A program made the translations under genes and the position numbers. DNA of 11,472 nucleotides from Flavobacteriales bacterium UBA6165 (lineage in GTDB: Bacteria > Bacteroidota > Bacteroidia > Flavobacteriales_D > Crocinitomicaceae), in contig DIUF01000096.1 of assembly GCA_002422285.1 (NCBI GenBank), positions 1-11,472 of the forward strand. The letters run 5' to 3'. Below the pieces are notes generated by a model, which was given only the letters and a program-made list of their open reading frames with translations, ran no database searches and was not told where the DNA came from. Below, in pieces: positions 1 through 7,561 of this stretch (its first letter is position 1; every line of letters starts with the position of its first letter).

Positions 1-1032
1 CTCGACAAGTTTTTGCAGTATTACAACACCCGCGGAAAAGACAAGCGCGTACCTTTGGCCGAGGGAAATGCTATTCGCTTGATGACTGCGCACAAATCCA
101 AAGGACTGGAATTTCCTGTGGTGATTATGCCGCAAACCAAATGGGACTGGTCGGTTCGAGGCAGCATGAATTTGTTCCACGATGCTCAACGTGAGGTGTT
201 TTATTTGGCCTCAATTTCAAAAAGCGATGCAACGCAACTGCAAGTAGCACTTTACGAAGAAGAGATAGCAAAAAACAAACTTGATGCCTTCAATTTGTTT
301 TACGTGGCTTGCACAAGAGCTGTTGATGAATTGCATATTCGTTCGGCTTTCAATGCACCGAAAAAAGATAAAAAACCCGAGCATTTGGCTTACGAATTGT
401 CGGATTATTTCGCTTCTCATCACCAAGAAAATGCTACGGAATCAGACAACATCACATTATACGAATTGGGTGAATTGACGCTCAAAACCGAATCTGAAAA
501 GCTCTCGTCGAATTTGGATATTCATCTTTTTGGCGAAACACTTTGGTTTCCGGAGATTTCGCTTATCGACCGCGATGCTTTGGATGACTTGAGTTTAGAT
601 CAAAATAGGGTGGTGGGTCGCGTAGTACACGCCGTTTTAGAAAATATGCACAGTTCAGCGGATTTAACTGAAGCGCTAGATAAGGAAGTTAAAAAACAAG
701 CGATTTCGCATGAATTAAGAAATTGGGTTGCTGCTCATTTACAAAAATTGCTCGAACATTCTGAGGTACTTGATTTGATTTTTCCGAAATTGGATGAACA
801 AACTTTAGACGAACGAGAAATTCTCATTTCAGCATCGGAGCGCATTCGTCCAGACCGCGTTATTATTGGTCAGAATGAAGTTCGCGTGATTGACTATAAA
901 ACAGGTCTGCCAAGAAAACGCGATGTCAAGCAAATCCAAGAGTATGCTTATGCACTGATGGCAATGGGCTATCAAAATTGTAAAGCCTATTTGGTTTATA
1001 CCGATGAAATTAAAGTGCAGCAGGTTATTTAG
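1..1032 (+). CDS. AddA/RecB-like UvrD-family helicase with C-terminal PD-(D/E)XK nuclease, 5'-truncated
   Basis: The reading frame is open from the first base, so this is the last ~343 residues of a much longer protein. Seen: a superfamily 1 helicase motif (LMTAHKSKGLEF, bases ~79-117) and motif VI (LFYVACTRA, ~295-321). After a linker comes a RecB/AddA-type nuclease: GRVVHAVLE with the conserved His (~616-642), RPDRV with the first catalytic Asp (~847-861), VIDYKTG with the Asp and Lys of the D-x-K core (~886-906), then QIQEYAYAL with the Q-x(3)-Y signature. From the family, such proteins unwind and degrade double-strand DNA ends in recombinational repair, usually with an AddB-like partner, which would lie outside this window. 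The stop at 1030-1032 overlaps the stop of the convergent membrane-protein gene by four bases. Family assignment is firm; AddA versus another UvrD-nuclease subfamily is less so. Confidence 0.93.
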   Translation, partial: LDKFLQYYNTRGKDKRVPLAEGNAIRLMTAHKSKGLEFPVVIMPQTKWDWSVRGSMNLFHDAQREVFYLASISKSDATQLQVALYEEEIAKNKLDAFNLFYVACTRAVDELHIRSAFNAPKKDKKPEHLAYELSDYFASHHQENATESDNITLYELGELTLKTESEKLSSNLDIHLFGETLWFPEISLIDRDALDDLSLDQNRVVGRVVHAVLENMHSSADLTEALDKEVKKQAISHELRNWVAAHLQKLLEHSEVLDLIFPKLDEQTLDEREILISASERIRPDRVIIGQNEVRVIDYKTGLPRKRDVKQIQEYAYALMAMGYQNCKAYLVYTDEIKVQQVI

Positions 1033-2765
1033 GGTAGTCCGTACACAATTATTTCAAAAGGCTCTGAGCAGTTCATTTCCTCTTCTTTATAAATTAAACA
1101 AACCAGCGTGTAGCGATTGAATTCCAAGGGCTCAAAGAAGAACGGCAACTGAAAACTTCCAGAAAAGTTTTCTTTCGCATTGCTTTTAAAAATTGCCTTT
1201 TCCAGATAGCGATGATTAGTACCCAAGGAGTCATCAATAGACACCATAAAGCGGTTTGTACCATTTGAATAGCTGCAATTTCCATTGATTACCACGACCA
1301 ATCTAGAATACAATTTAGATACTTCAAAATTTTGAATAAGCGGTTCACTGAACAGAACATCAAGTGGAATCCCAGTCAAGCGAAGCAACTCATCTTTTTT
1401 CATATTCGAATTGAATTTTTCCTGCCATAGATAGCCTTGATATTTCTCATCCGTTTTCAGAAATACGGTCCAATACGCTTCTTTGTGCATGGCATCCCCC
1501 AATAAAATGTAGTTCTTATATTGATAGGTCTGCACCAGGGCTAGATAAGAGAAGCATGTTATTATCGGCACAACGAGCCACTTCAAAATTTGTCGTTTCA
1601 ATTGGTATATTGGCACAGCAACAAGTATTGCAAAAGGATAAAAATCAATCATTACGCGACTTCCGAAACTTTCACCATAGTACCATACCCACCAGCTGGA
1701 AAGCACGTAAACCGAGACGAGAAAGGGTAATATGAAGGTAGCGATGTTCATCCAAGATTTTTTCATCACCCAAATACCTATACCCAAGATTAGGAAAACA
1801 AAAAACACGGGTGCATAAATGAAAAATCCCTTGCGATAACTGAACAAGAAATCTATGATGTGAGGTTCTGAGAAATTGAATGACTCATCGCCATAGGAGC
1901 GCACTAGCCACTGACCCGTTTGAAGATTCCAAATAAGAACTTGGATGCTGATGACCAAACCGAAAATGACAAAGGATAAAAACAACATTTTTCGATTCAA
2001 GAAGTACATTGTGATGTCGCTGAGTTTTTTTCCTGATACATGAAGCAAGAAAGGCAGGAATAAAATTACCAGAATATTAACTGGACGGATGAGCACAATC
2101 AAGCCTAAGACAAGTCCAATCCACAAAAGCTTTCGGGCTTCTTCAGGTTTAAAACTAATAATTAGATAAGTCCAAATACTCACAAGCGCGAAGGAATAAG
2201 CGTGGCTGAATGAAGCGTCCGTAACAATATAATTGGGCAACGATGAAGCCAGAAAAACCGCCGCTTGTATCCAAAAAATCCACCAACGATGGATGCCTAA
2301 ATAGCTCAAGCTGAGTCGAATAAATAGCAGTCCTATGAGTGACCAAACCAATGCTGCGTGATAAATACCACGTTGGTAAATCTCAGAATAGCCATCAGCT
2401 GCATATTTTTCACTGTTTTTAGCAATGAGGTGACCGCCCAAGAAAAATGGACTTTGCATTACAGCTGTGCCCACAAAATATTTGTTGACGCCTTTTCCGT
2501 TCACTTTTCTTAAAATACCTGCATTGGCCTCTTTGTGCTTATAAAATTCGGTTTGAAGTGTATCCGTGAATTCAAAGTTGAGATCGTTGTAAATGAATAT
2601 TGCCGGCAAATAATTGTAATAGCCCAAACCATCGGCGCGAATGACTTGCTCGCTGTGCTTGATGTAATTGTTGAACACAAACAGAGCAATAAAACACAAA
2701 ATGAGTTCGTTTATAGGAAACCATTGGAGGAATAATTTACGAAATTTGGGCTCGTGTATCGTCAT
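1029..2765 (-). CDS. Multi-pass membrane protein, possible GT-C type glycosyltransferase
   Basis: A 578-residue protein with about ten or more hydrophobic segments across residues ~15-430, followed by a ~150-residue hydrophilic, beta-looking tail probably outside the membrane. After the first membrane segment comes a loop containing RADGLGYYNYLP. An acidic residue in the first outer loop, followed by many membrane helices and a soluble C-terminal domain, is the architecture of GT-C glycosyltransferases, which take sugars from lipid carriers. I recognise no diagnostic motif, so this function is an inference. The ATG at 2763-2765 is the only plausible start before residue ~100. A TACTTTTG box lies just upstream of it (see the promoter entry). 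The gene is convergent with the helicase gene and divergent from msrB, so it stands alone. It could equally be an uncharacterised Bacteroidota membrane protein of another role. Confidence 0.85.
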   Translation of the reverse strand: MTIHEPKFRKLFLQWFPINELILCFIALFVFNNYIKHSEQVIRADGLGYYNYLPAIFIYNDLNFEFTDTLQTEFYKHKEANAGILRKVNGKGVNKYFVGTAVMQSPFFLGGHLIAKNSEKYAADGYSEIYQRGIYHAALVWSLIGLLFIRLSLSYLGIHRWWIFWIQAAVFLASSLPNYIVTDASFSHAYSFALVSIWTYLIISFKPEEARKLLWIGLVLGLIVLIRPVNILVILFLPFLLHVSGKKLSDITMYFLNRKMLFLSFVIFGLVISIQVLIWNLQTGQWLVRSYGDESFNFSEPHIIDFLFSYRKGFFIYAPVFFVFLILGIGIWVMKKSWMNIATFILPFLVSVYVLSSWWVWYYGESFGSRVMIDFYPFAILVAVPIYQLKRQILKWLVVPIITCFSYLALVQTYQYKNYILLGDAMHKEAYWTVFLKTDEKYQGYLWQEKFNSNMKKDELLRLTGIPLDVLFSEPLIQNFEVSKLYSRLVVVINGNCSYSNGTNRFMVSIDDSLGTNHRYLEKAIFKSNAKENFSGSFQLPFFFEPLEFNRYTLVCLIYKEEEMNCSEPFEIIVYGLP

Positions 2766-2769
2766 GAGG

Positions 2770-2797
2770 CAAAAGTAGAAATATCAAGCAGAAGCAA
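2770..2797 (-). promoter_or_regulatory. Possible Bacteroidetes-type promoter for the membrane-protein gene
   Basis: Read on the minus strand, TTG (2795-2797) is followed after 17 bases by TACTTTTG (2770-2777). This fits the TTG/TAnnTTTG promoter form known from Flavobacterium and Bacteroides. The -7 box ends only four bases before the ATG at 2765, so a transcript from it would start at or next to the start codon and be leaderless or nearly so. The match is short and could be chance in AT-rich DNA. Confidence 0.35.
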
Positions 2798-2867
2798 GTT
2801 CGTAAATCAAACAAAACTCCATTTCGTCTGTTGTAAACCAATGATTACGATTAAGCGTATATAGGAT

Positions 2868-3404
2868 ATGAATACGAAAAATAAACCTCGAAAATTGATG
2901 TTTCTGTTTGCTGTCACATTTATGTTGACACAAGCCTGCACCGTTGCAAATCAAGAAGATAAAAGAAAACTAAATATGAACAACACGGCAAATACCAACA
3001 CACCTAAAGTAGAAAAAACCGATGAACAATGGCGCGCTGAATTGACTCCTATGCAGTATTATGTGTTGCGTCAAAAAGGTACAGAACGTCCTTACACAGG
3101 TGCTTATTGGGATAACAAAGATGTGGGTACTTACCTCTGTGCGGGATGTAGCACACTTTTGTTTACTTCAAAAACCAAATACGACTCTGGTTGCGGATGG
3201 CCTAGTTTTTATGAGGCACACAACAACGATCAGATATTAATGCGCGCTGACAACAGTCATGGTATGCAACGCGTAGAAATTGTGTGCGCCACTTGCGAAG
3301 GTCATTTGGGGCATGTATTCAACGATGGACCAGAACCAACAGGCTTGCGCTATTGTGTCAACTCGGAGTCGATGATTTTTATTCCAGCTGAAAATGAAGA
3401 TTAA
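2868..3404 (+). CDS. msrB: Peptide methionine-R-sulfoxide reductase MsrB, predicted lipoprotein
   Basis: A 178-residue MsrB, which reduces the R epimer of methionine sulfoxide in proteins. The MsrB domain covers residues ~52-175. Seen: two zinc-binding CxxC pairs (C91/C94 in CAGC, C140/C143 in CATC), the GCGWPSF motif (C109, a possible resolving Cys), HLGHVFNDGP, and the catalytic Cys163 in RYCVNS. The N-terminus has a charged start, a hydrophobic stretch and Cys24 (MLTQAC), which looks like a lipoprotein signal, so the enzyme probably works outside the cytoplasm, anchored to a membrane. A low-complexity Asn/Thr linker (residues ~36-46) separates anchor and domain. The lipobox is imperfect (Thr, not Leu, at -3). 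The last 11 bases overlap msrA, indicating translational coupling. Extracytoplasmic repair of oxidised envelope proteins is the likely role. Confidence 0.96.
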   Translation: MNTKNKPRKLMFLFAVTFMLTQACTVANQEDKRKLNMNNTANTNTPKVEKTDEQWRAELTPMQYYVLRQKGTERPYTGAYWDNKDVGTYLCAGCSTLLFTSKTKYDSGCGWPSFYEAHNNDQILMRADNSHGMQRVEIVCATCEGHLGHVFNDGPEPTGLRYCVNSESMIFIPAENED

Positions 3405-4044
3405 TATGATAAGTTCTATTTTCGCATTCATTTTGGCAGTATCATGTTCGCAGCCAAATGAGCAATTCAAAACCGTAAGAGATATAGATATGACAACGAA
3501 TAATAATGATACTTTGGCTGTAGCCACTTTTGGTGCAGGCTGTTTTTGGTGTGTAGAGGCGTGTTTTTCTCAAATGAATGGGGTAGTGGAAGTGCTATCG
3601 GGTTATATGGGAGGCACAACACTAAATCCTACCTACAAGGAAGTTTGCACAGGGACAACGGGCCATGCCGAAGTGGCTCAAATCAAATACAATCCAAGTA
3701 TCATCAGCTATGAAGAATTGTTGGAGGTGTTTTGGTTTGTGCACGACCCTACGCAGCTCAACCGCCAAGGAAACGACATCGGAACACAATATCGTTCAGT
3801 AGTTTTTTACCACAACGATGAGCAAAAACAATTGGCCGAACACTATAAAAAGAAATTGAATGAATCGGGCGCCTATGCCTCGGCTGTTGTTACAGAAATC
3901 TCGCCAGCGGCTGAGTTTTATGTCGCTGAAGAATACCACCAAGGTTATTTCTTCGACAATCCAGATCAGCCGTATTGTTCTGCGGTTGTTCGCCCAAAAG
4001 TTGAGAAATTCAGAAAAGTTTTTGCAGAGAAGTTGGTGAAGTGA
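3394..4044 (+). CDS. msrA: Peptide methionine-S-sulfoxide reductase MsrA, predicted lipoprotein
   Basis: A 216-residue MsrA, which reduces the S epimer of methionine sulfoxide. The signature FGAGCFWCVEACF lies at residues ~46-58, with catalytic Cys50. Conserved blocks follow: GYMGG (70-74), GHAEVAQIKYNP (90-101), FWFVHDPTQLNRQGNDIGTQYRS (113-135) and YHQGYF (181-186). Cys195 in PYCSAVVRPK is a likely resolving Cys. The N-terminus has a short hydrophobic segment ending in LAVSC (Cys18), so it appears to be a lipoprotein like its partner. The ATG at 3394 lies inside the 3' end of msrB in another frame. An in-frame ATG at 3406, two bases past the msrB stop, is an alternative that would leave a shorter signal without the leading Lys. 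Together the two enzymes cover both sulfoxide epimers, probably in the same extracytoplasmic compartment. Confidence 0.96.
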   Translation: MKINMISSIFAFILAVSCSQPNEQFKTVRDIDMTTNNNDTLAVATFGAGCFWCVEACFSQMNGVVEVLSGYMGGTTLNPTYKEVCTGTTGHAEVAQIKYNPSIISYEELLEVFWFVHDPTQLNRQGNDIGTQYRSVVFYHNDEQKQLAEHYKKKLNESGAYASAVVTEISPAAEFYVAEEYHQGYFFDNPDQPYCSAVVRPKVEKFRKVFAEKLVK

Positions 4045-4045
4045 T

Positions 4046-4083
4046 GGCGACTAGCTGCTGGCGACTGGCGACTGGTTGTTGGC
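4046..4083. repeat. Short degenerate GGCGACT direct repeats after msrA
   Basis: The heptamer GGCGACT occurs at 4046-4052, 4060-4066 and 4067-4073, the last two in tandem, mixed with related GCTGCTGGC and GTTGTTGGC words. It begins two bases past the msrA stop. It looks like a decayed remnant of a simple or dispersed repeat; no function can be read from it. Confidence 0.6.
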
Positions 4084-4118
4084 CTCTATCGACTTGCTTT
4101 TAGCTTCCCTGCGGTTTT

Positions 4119-4133
4119 TCCCGATTTTCGGGA
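4119..4133 (+). terminator. Small hairpin that could end the msrB-msrA transcript
   Basis: Six-base arms TCCCGA/TCGGGA close around a TTT loop, about 75 bases past the msrA stop. The following bases (TTTGACA) are only weakly T-rich, so it is a poor intrinsic terminator by itself. It may only stabilise the 3' end. Confidence 0.3.
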
Positions 4134-4291
4134 TTTGACAAGAAAGCCAACTGGTCAGCCAATCACTTTATTATTTCGAAAAGCTAAACCTCCGCGGGCA
4201 ACTTTGGCAAAGATGACGCCATGTAAAATGTTTATACCTCCTATTTCTAAACGCCTAGGCGATTATGCTCACCCCACCAAAATAATCCCAC

Positions 4292-4327
4292 AAAAAAAAC
4301 CACGACTGTTTCAATCGCGGTTTTTTT
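4292..4327 (-). terminator. Intrinsic terminator of the small lipoprotein gene
   Basis: A hairpin at 4300-4320 is flanked by eight A (4292-4299) and seven T (4321-4327) on the plus strand. Read as minus-strand RNA, the arms CCGCGATTG and CAGUCGUGG pair along all nine positions around AAA, two of them as G-U wobbles, and run into eight U. Read as plus-strand RNA the same two positions become A-C and C-A mismatches. The structure therefore favours the minus strand and sits 16 bases past the small lipoprotein stop. It may also work weakly for plus-strand transcripts. Confidence 0.8.
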
Positions 4328-4342
4328 ATAAAGTTTTTTGAA

Positions 4343-4492
4343 TTATCTAGATGCTAAGTCGCTCTCTTGCTCAATAGTATGGTCCTGAGCACGGTAAGCT
4401 TCACAATTAGCTTTTTTCTTGTTTCCGCAAGAAGATAAAACAACGGTCATTGTCATAAGACCAAACATCAAAAGGGCAACTGATTTTTTCAT
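4343..4492 (-). CDS. Small predicted lipoprotein, 49 residues
   Basis: Translation from the ATG at 4490-4492 gives a 49-residue protein: MKK start, hydrophobic segment (residues ~4-19), then the lipobox VLSSC with Cys22, and a charged mature tail of only 28 residues (GNKKKANCEAYRAQD and onward) with a second Cys at ~30. An upstream in-frame start at 4561 would put 23 non-signal-like residues before the signal, so the internal ATG is chosen. A separate terminator (4292-4327) and a candidate promoter (4525-4532) suggest it is transcribed alone. Small lipoproteins of this build are common in Bacteroidota; I do not know its function. Its reality rests on the lipoprotein signal and the well-placed terminator. 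Confidence 0.75.
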   Translation of the reverse strand: MKKSVALLMFGLMTMTVVLSSCGNKKKANCEAYRAQDHTIEQESDLASR

Positions 4493-4524
4493 GTAGTTAT
4501 AAATATGGTTCTTAGTAATCGTTA

Positions 4525-4532
4525 CAAAAGTA
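4525..4532 (-). promoter_or_regulatory. Candidate -7 box TACTTTTG for the small lipoprotein gene
   Basis: On the minus strand TACTTTTG matches the Bacteroidetes TAnnTTTG -7 consensus and lies 32 bases before the ATG at 4492. The nearest upstream TTTG (4559-4562) is 26 bases away, longer than usual, so the -33 element is unconvincing. Confidence 0.4.
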
Positions 4533-4704
4533 ATTATACTAAACGAGAATAGCCGTTTCAAATTGCGGAGTTTTCAACAAATTTTTAATGATATGCGTGA
4601 ATAATTGTTAATCTATTTTTTTGTTTTGGCACAAGGATATGATAAAGGGCAAATCTGCGTTATAATTTATTCACTAAACTTTCGAATGCAAATTATATCG
4701 AACT

Positions 4705-6438
4705 TTGAACGTGTTTAAATTCCACCGCATATTGTTTCCATTGCTGTTTTTGACGCTCATTTGTGTAATGAGAAACAGTCATATTTGCGCGCAAGTTTCG
4801 TTGAGTTTCTTTGACGCTGAACAAGGTATGGACTTGCAAACAGTGGAATTGAAAAAGAACGACACCGTTGCCATCAGGCAAGCGAGTCGTAAGTTTCTTG
4901 ATCGTTATCTGGACAAAGGTTATGTTTTGGCATCAGTAGATTCCTTGGTAGAATTGGATAAGAATGTGCTTAGAGCCTATGTTTATCTCGGGCCGCAAAT
5001 CAAAACGATTTCAATTTTGGTAGATGACACCGAAACGCGAGAGGTGTTGAAATCTATTCCATCTATCAATGAAAAGTTTCTCGCAAAAGTGCCATTTCGA
5101 AAATCTGAAATTGCATTGGCCAGAAAAAAAATACTCCGTTATCTTGAAAATAATGGTTATCCGTTTTCGAAGTTGTATTTTGAAAATTTACAGTTGAACG
5201 AAAATCCGAGCGTGCAATTGAAAATTCGCAAAGGTCCGCAGGTGTCATGGAAAAAAATCAACATACAAGGTGACTTGAAATTGAGTAGGGCATTGATTCT
5301 TACGCTCATTGAAATTAGAGAGGGCGACTTATATTCGGAAGAAAAATTCCAAAAAGCCCAGGTGAAGTTGTCGCAAATGGCTTACCTCTCGCTTTCTCAG
5401 GCACCGCAAGTCGCGTTTTATCCTGATGGGGCAGAATTGTTTTTGTATTTAACGAAACGAGAATCGAGCTCGGCCAATGGAATTTTAGGTATGCAACCGA
5501 ATGAGAATGGTAGGGTAGTGTTTACGGGCGATATTCAACTTCGATTGGAGAATGCTCTGGCGGCAGGCGAGCAATTCCATTTGGTTTGGCGTAGTTTGAT
5601 GCCGCAAACTCCTCAATTGAATATCGGTTTGAGTTTTCCATTTTTGTTCAAAACGAAATTTGGAACTGAAGGGAAATTCCATTTGTATAAGCGTGATACT
5701 ACTTTTTTAGAGGTGAAGGGAAATTTCGGCTTGCGTTATTTTCTTGGTGGCAATAATTTTATTCGTGGTTTCTATAGTTTTGAGAATTCTAGTCTTTTGA
5801 ACGGTGCAATCAATAATCCGCTCTTCGCTGATGGTGTGTCAGTGAGAATCAATGGTTATGGTTTGGGTTTCGAACGCCAGGTTTTGGACTATTTTCCCAA
5901 TCCGCGTTCAGGAATGCGTATGGATTTTCAAACGGTTTTTGGCTCTCGCAGAACTTTCCCTATCGATGAGAATAATTTCAGCGTTCCAGGTAGTAAATCG
6001 AATGTTTTTCGCTCCTTTTTAGAGTTGGATTATTATATCCCAATAGGAAAAAGAAGTACGATTCGGCTCGGCGGTTTGGCTCAGTTTTATTATGCCGATA
6101 CAATTTATGCCAACGAGCAAATTCGCTTTGGTGGATTAAAATCGTTGCGCGGTTTTGATGAAGAACAACTCTTGGCCACTTCTATGGCAAGGGTGTCAGT
6201 TGAATTTCGATTCCTATTGGACCAAAATTCGCATCTTTTGCTCTTTTTCGACCAAGCCATTTATGAAAATCGGACGCGCTCCTATTACAGAGATACGCCA
6301 TTTGGCTTTGGTGCCGGGATGTCCTTTGGAACCAAAGCGGGCATTTTCTCACTTGTTTATGGCCTCGGCAGTCAATTTGGTAATCCTATCAATCTTCGCG
6401 ATGGAAAGATTCACGTGGGTTATTTGGCGGTATTTTAG
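4705..6438 (+). CDS. BamA/TamA-family outer-membrane beta-barrel protein (Omp85 superfamily)
   Basis: A 577-residue protein. Residues ~8-30 form a signal peptide ending near ICAQ. Residues ~55-250 look like POTRA-type repeats: a helix with KGYVLASVDS (71-80) and one with ENNGYPFSKLYF (148-159), each followed by a strand ending in GPQ (96-98, 177-179). Residues ~258-577 are amphipathic strands of a beta barrel with the Omp85 signature LRGF (481-484) and a terminal aromatic residue (GYLAVF). Omp85 proteins insert or translocate proteins across the outer membrane. With fewer POTRAs than BamA (~800 residues) this is a paralogue rather than the essential BamA. No in-frame ATG exists between the upstream stop at 4675 and the signal peptide, so translation starts at TTG 4705 or GTG 4711. 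The stop lies one base from the convergent esterase stop. The exact substrate is unknown. Confidence 0.87.
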   Translation: MNVFKFHRILFPLLFLTLICVMRNSHICAQVSLSFFDAEQGMDLQTVELKKNDTVAIRQASRKFLDRYLDKGYVLASVDSLVELDKNVLRAYVYLGPQIKTISILVDDTETREVLKSIPSINEKFLAKVPFRKSEIALARKKILRYLENNGYPFSKLYFENLQLNENPSVQLKIRKGPQVSWKKINIQGDLKLSRALILTLIEIREGDLYSEEKFQKAQVKLSQMAYLSLSQAPQVAFYPDGAELFLYLTKRESSSANGILGMQPNENGRVVFTGDIQLRLENALAAGEQFHLVWRSLMPQTPQLNIGLSFPFLFKTKFGTEGKFHLYKRDTTFLEVKGNFGLRYFLGGNNFIRGFYSFENSSLLNGAINNPLFADGVSVRINGYGLGFERQVLDYFPNPRSGMRMDFQTVFGSRRTFPIDENNFSVPGSKSNVFRSFLELDYYIPIGKRSTIRLGGLAQFYYADTIYANEQIRFGGLKSLRGFDEEQLLATSMARVSVEFRFLLDQNSHLLLFFDQAIYENRTRSYYRDTPFGFGAGMSFGTKAGIFSLVYGLGSQFGNPINLRDGKIHVGYLAVF

Positions 6439-6439
6439 T

Positions 6440-7561
6440 TTAATGAACCACAATTTTTTTTGTAGATACATTACCATTCGTGAAAATCGACACAAGGTAA
6501 ACACCATGCGTCAAATGACTGATATCGATGTTGTCTTGATGTGCTTCTATTGTGAAAACTTGCTTACCACTTAAATCACAAATAACTAGGCGCTCAAAGT
6601 TTTGATTGCTTTGAATATTCAATACTCCACTACTTGGATTTGGGAAAATTTCAAAATACAGAGCCTCTTGAGCGGGCGTTGAAAGCAAATCTGTTTTGTT
6701 GTACTGACTGAAAAAACGCCAAATTTCAACCGAAGCGTTGAAATCTTGGTTGGTCACACCAATCGTAATAGGAGCACCAGGCCATGTGTGTGCGCCAGGC
6801 GTGATTTTATAAAATTCAACCGTACTACCATTACTGCCATTGGAATAAAGGAAATGCTCGGCTGTGCACATATCAGCGAGATTTGTGTTGGGCACATCTG
6901 TTATTATCGGAGTCGTTGAACATTGATTAAAATTGACCCACCAATTCACAACGGTTTCAATAGCCGCCATTGCCGCATTTCCAGCGTAGGGCACTGTTGG
7001 GTCTGCTGTGCCGTGAATTTGCATTATGGGAGTGGGTTTATATGGATTGCAAGAAGCGAGGGAGTTTGTGGGCATCGTTCCAGTAACAGAAGCAATCGCC
7101 GTAATTCTATCGCCCAATTCGCAAGCCAAGCGGTAACTCATGAAACCACCATTACTCATACCACAACTATAAACTCTGTTCAAATCAATGTTGTAATCTT
7201 CATCGATTTTGTCAATCAAAGCTGAGATAAATCCAACATCATCAACGCCGCCAGCAGTTCCAAAAGCGTTCCAAAAGCGAGCTCCAGAACCGTCTAAAGT
7301 GCCGTCAGGATGCACAAGAATGAAGTTGGCAGTGTCAGCAATTCCACGAAAATCACCGTAGAATTCTTGTTGCGAAGCGTTGGATGTGTAGCCATGCAGA
7401 TTAAATAACAGCGGAACAGCGACATTACCTGTGTAAGCAGATGGGACATATAACCTGTAGGAGCGCGTCAATCCGTTGTGTTCCATAGTGTGCACTGTGG
7501 ATTGGCTTATTCCGACGGTCGGTATACATATTGCAATGAGAATAAATTTTAATAGCTTCAT
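6440..7561 (-). CDS. Secreted alpha/beta-hydrolase esterase (PHB depolymerase/LpqC-like) with type IX secretion tail
   Basis: A 373-residue protein with a signal peptide (residues 1-20, ending GISQ). The hydrolase domain (~25-285) shows the oxyanion region LLFNLHGYTSNA (51-62), the nucleophile elbow GMSNG with Ser136, the acid Asp187 in GTADPTVPY, and His258 in GAHTW. This pattern is that of the PHB depolymerase/feruloyl esterase (CE1-like, LpqC) group, which cleaves polyester or ester-linked carbohydrate substrates. Residues ~300-373, from EIFPNPSSG to THGVYLVSIFTNGNVSTKKIVVH, are a type A Por sorting domain, so export through the type IX system to the surface or medium is expected. It follows arsC by 44 bases on the same strand, but the function does not fit arsenic resistance; a promoter candidate and an inverted repeat lie in that spacer. 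Exact substrate cannot be read. Confidence 0.92.
   Translation of the reverse strand: MKLLKFILIAICIPTVGISQSTVHTMEHNGLTRSYRLYVPSAYTGNVAVPLLFNLHGYTSNASQQEFYGDFRGIADTANFILVHPDGTLDGSGARFWNAFGTAGGVDDVGFISALIDKIDEDYNIDLNRVYSCGMSNGGFMSYRLACELGDRITAIASVTGTMPTNSLASCNPYKPTPIMQIHGTADPTVPYAGNAAMAAIETVVNWWVNFNQCSTTPIITDVPNTNLADMCTAEHFLYSNGSNGSTVEFYKITPGAHTWPGAPITIGVTNQDFNASVEIWRFFSQYNKTDLLSTPAQEALYFEIFPNPSSGVLNIQSNQNFERLVICDLSGKQVFTIEAHQDNIDISHLTHGVYLVSIFTNGNVSTKKIVVH

Larger units (their letters stand above)
4045..4342. other. Intergenic stretch between msrA and the small lipoprotein gene
   Basis: Nearly 300 bases without a credible gene. It holds the GGCGACT repeats at its left end, a small hairpin at 4119-4133 (six-base arms TCCCGA and TCGGGA around TTT), a ten-base perfect palindrome CGCCTAGGCG at 4252-4261, and the terminator at 4292-4327. 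A plus-strand frame with a TTG start runs across 4135-4341, but it reads through the terminator hairpin and has no recognisable domain, so I do not call it. Confidence 0.6.

Noticed and set aside
4135..4341. Plus-strand 68-codon frame with a TTG start after msrA
   Set aside because: It runs through the terminator hairpin of the opposite-strand gene, is rich in Lys/Pro from A-rich DNA, has no recognisable domain and uses a weak start.
4493..4561. Upstream start for the small lipoprotein giving 72 residues
   Set aside because: It would place 23 residues before a textbook lipoprotein signal and run through the candidate promoter box.
6155..6574. 139-codon plus-strand frame crossing the BamA-like and esterase 3' ends
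   Set aside because: Out-of-frame shadow of two convergent genes; no signal or domain.
6923..7225. 100-codon plus-strand frame opposite the esterase
   Set aside because: Antisense shadow; its Thr/Asn/Ser-rich composition is explained by the complementary coding sequence.
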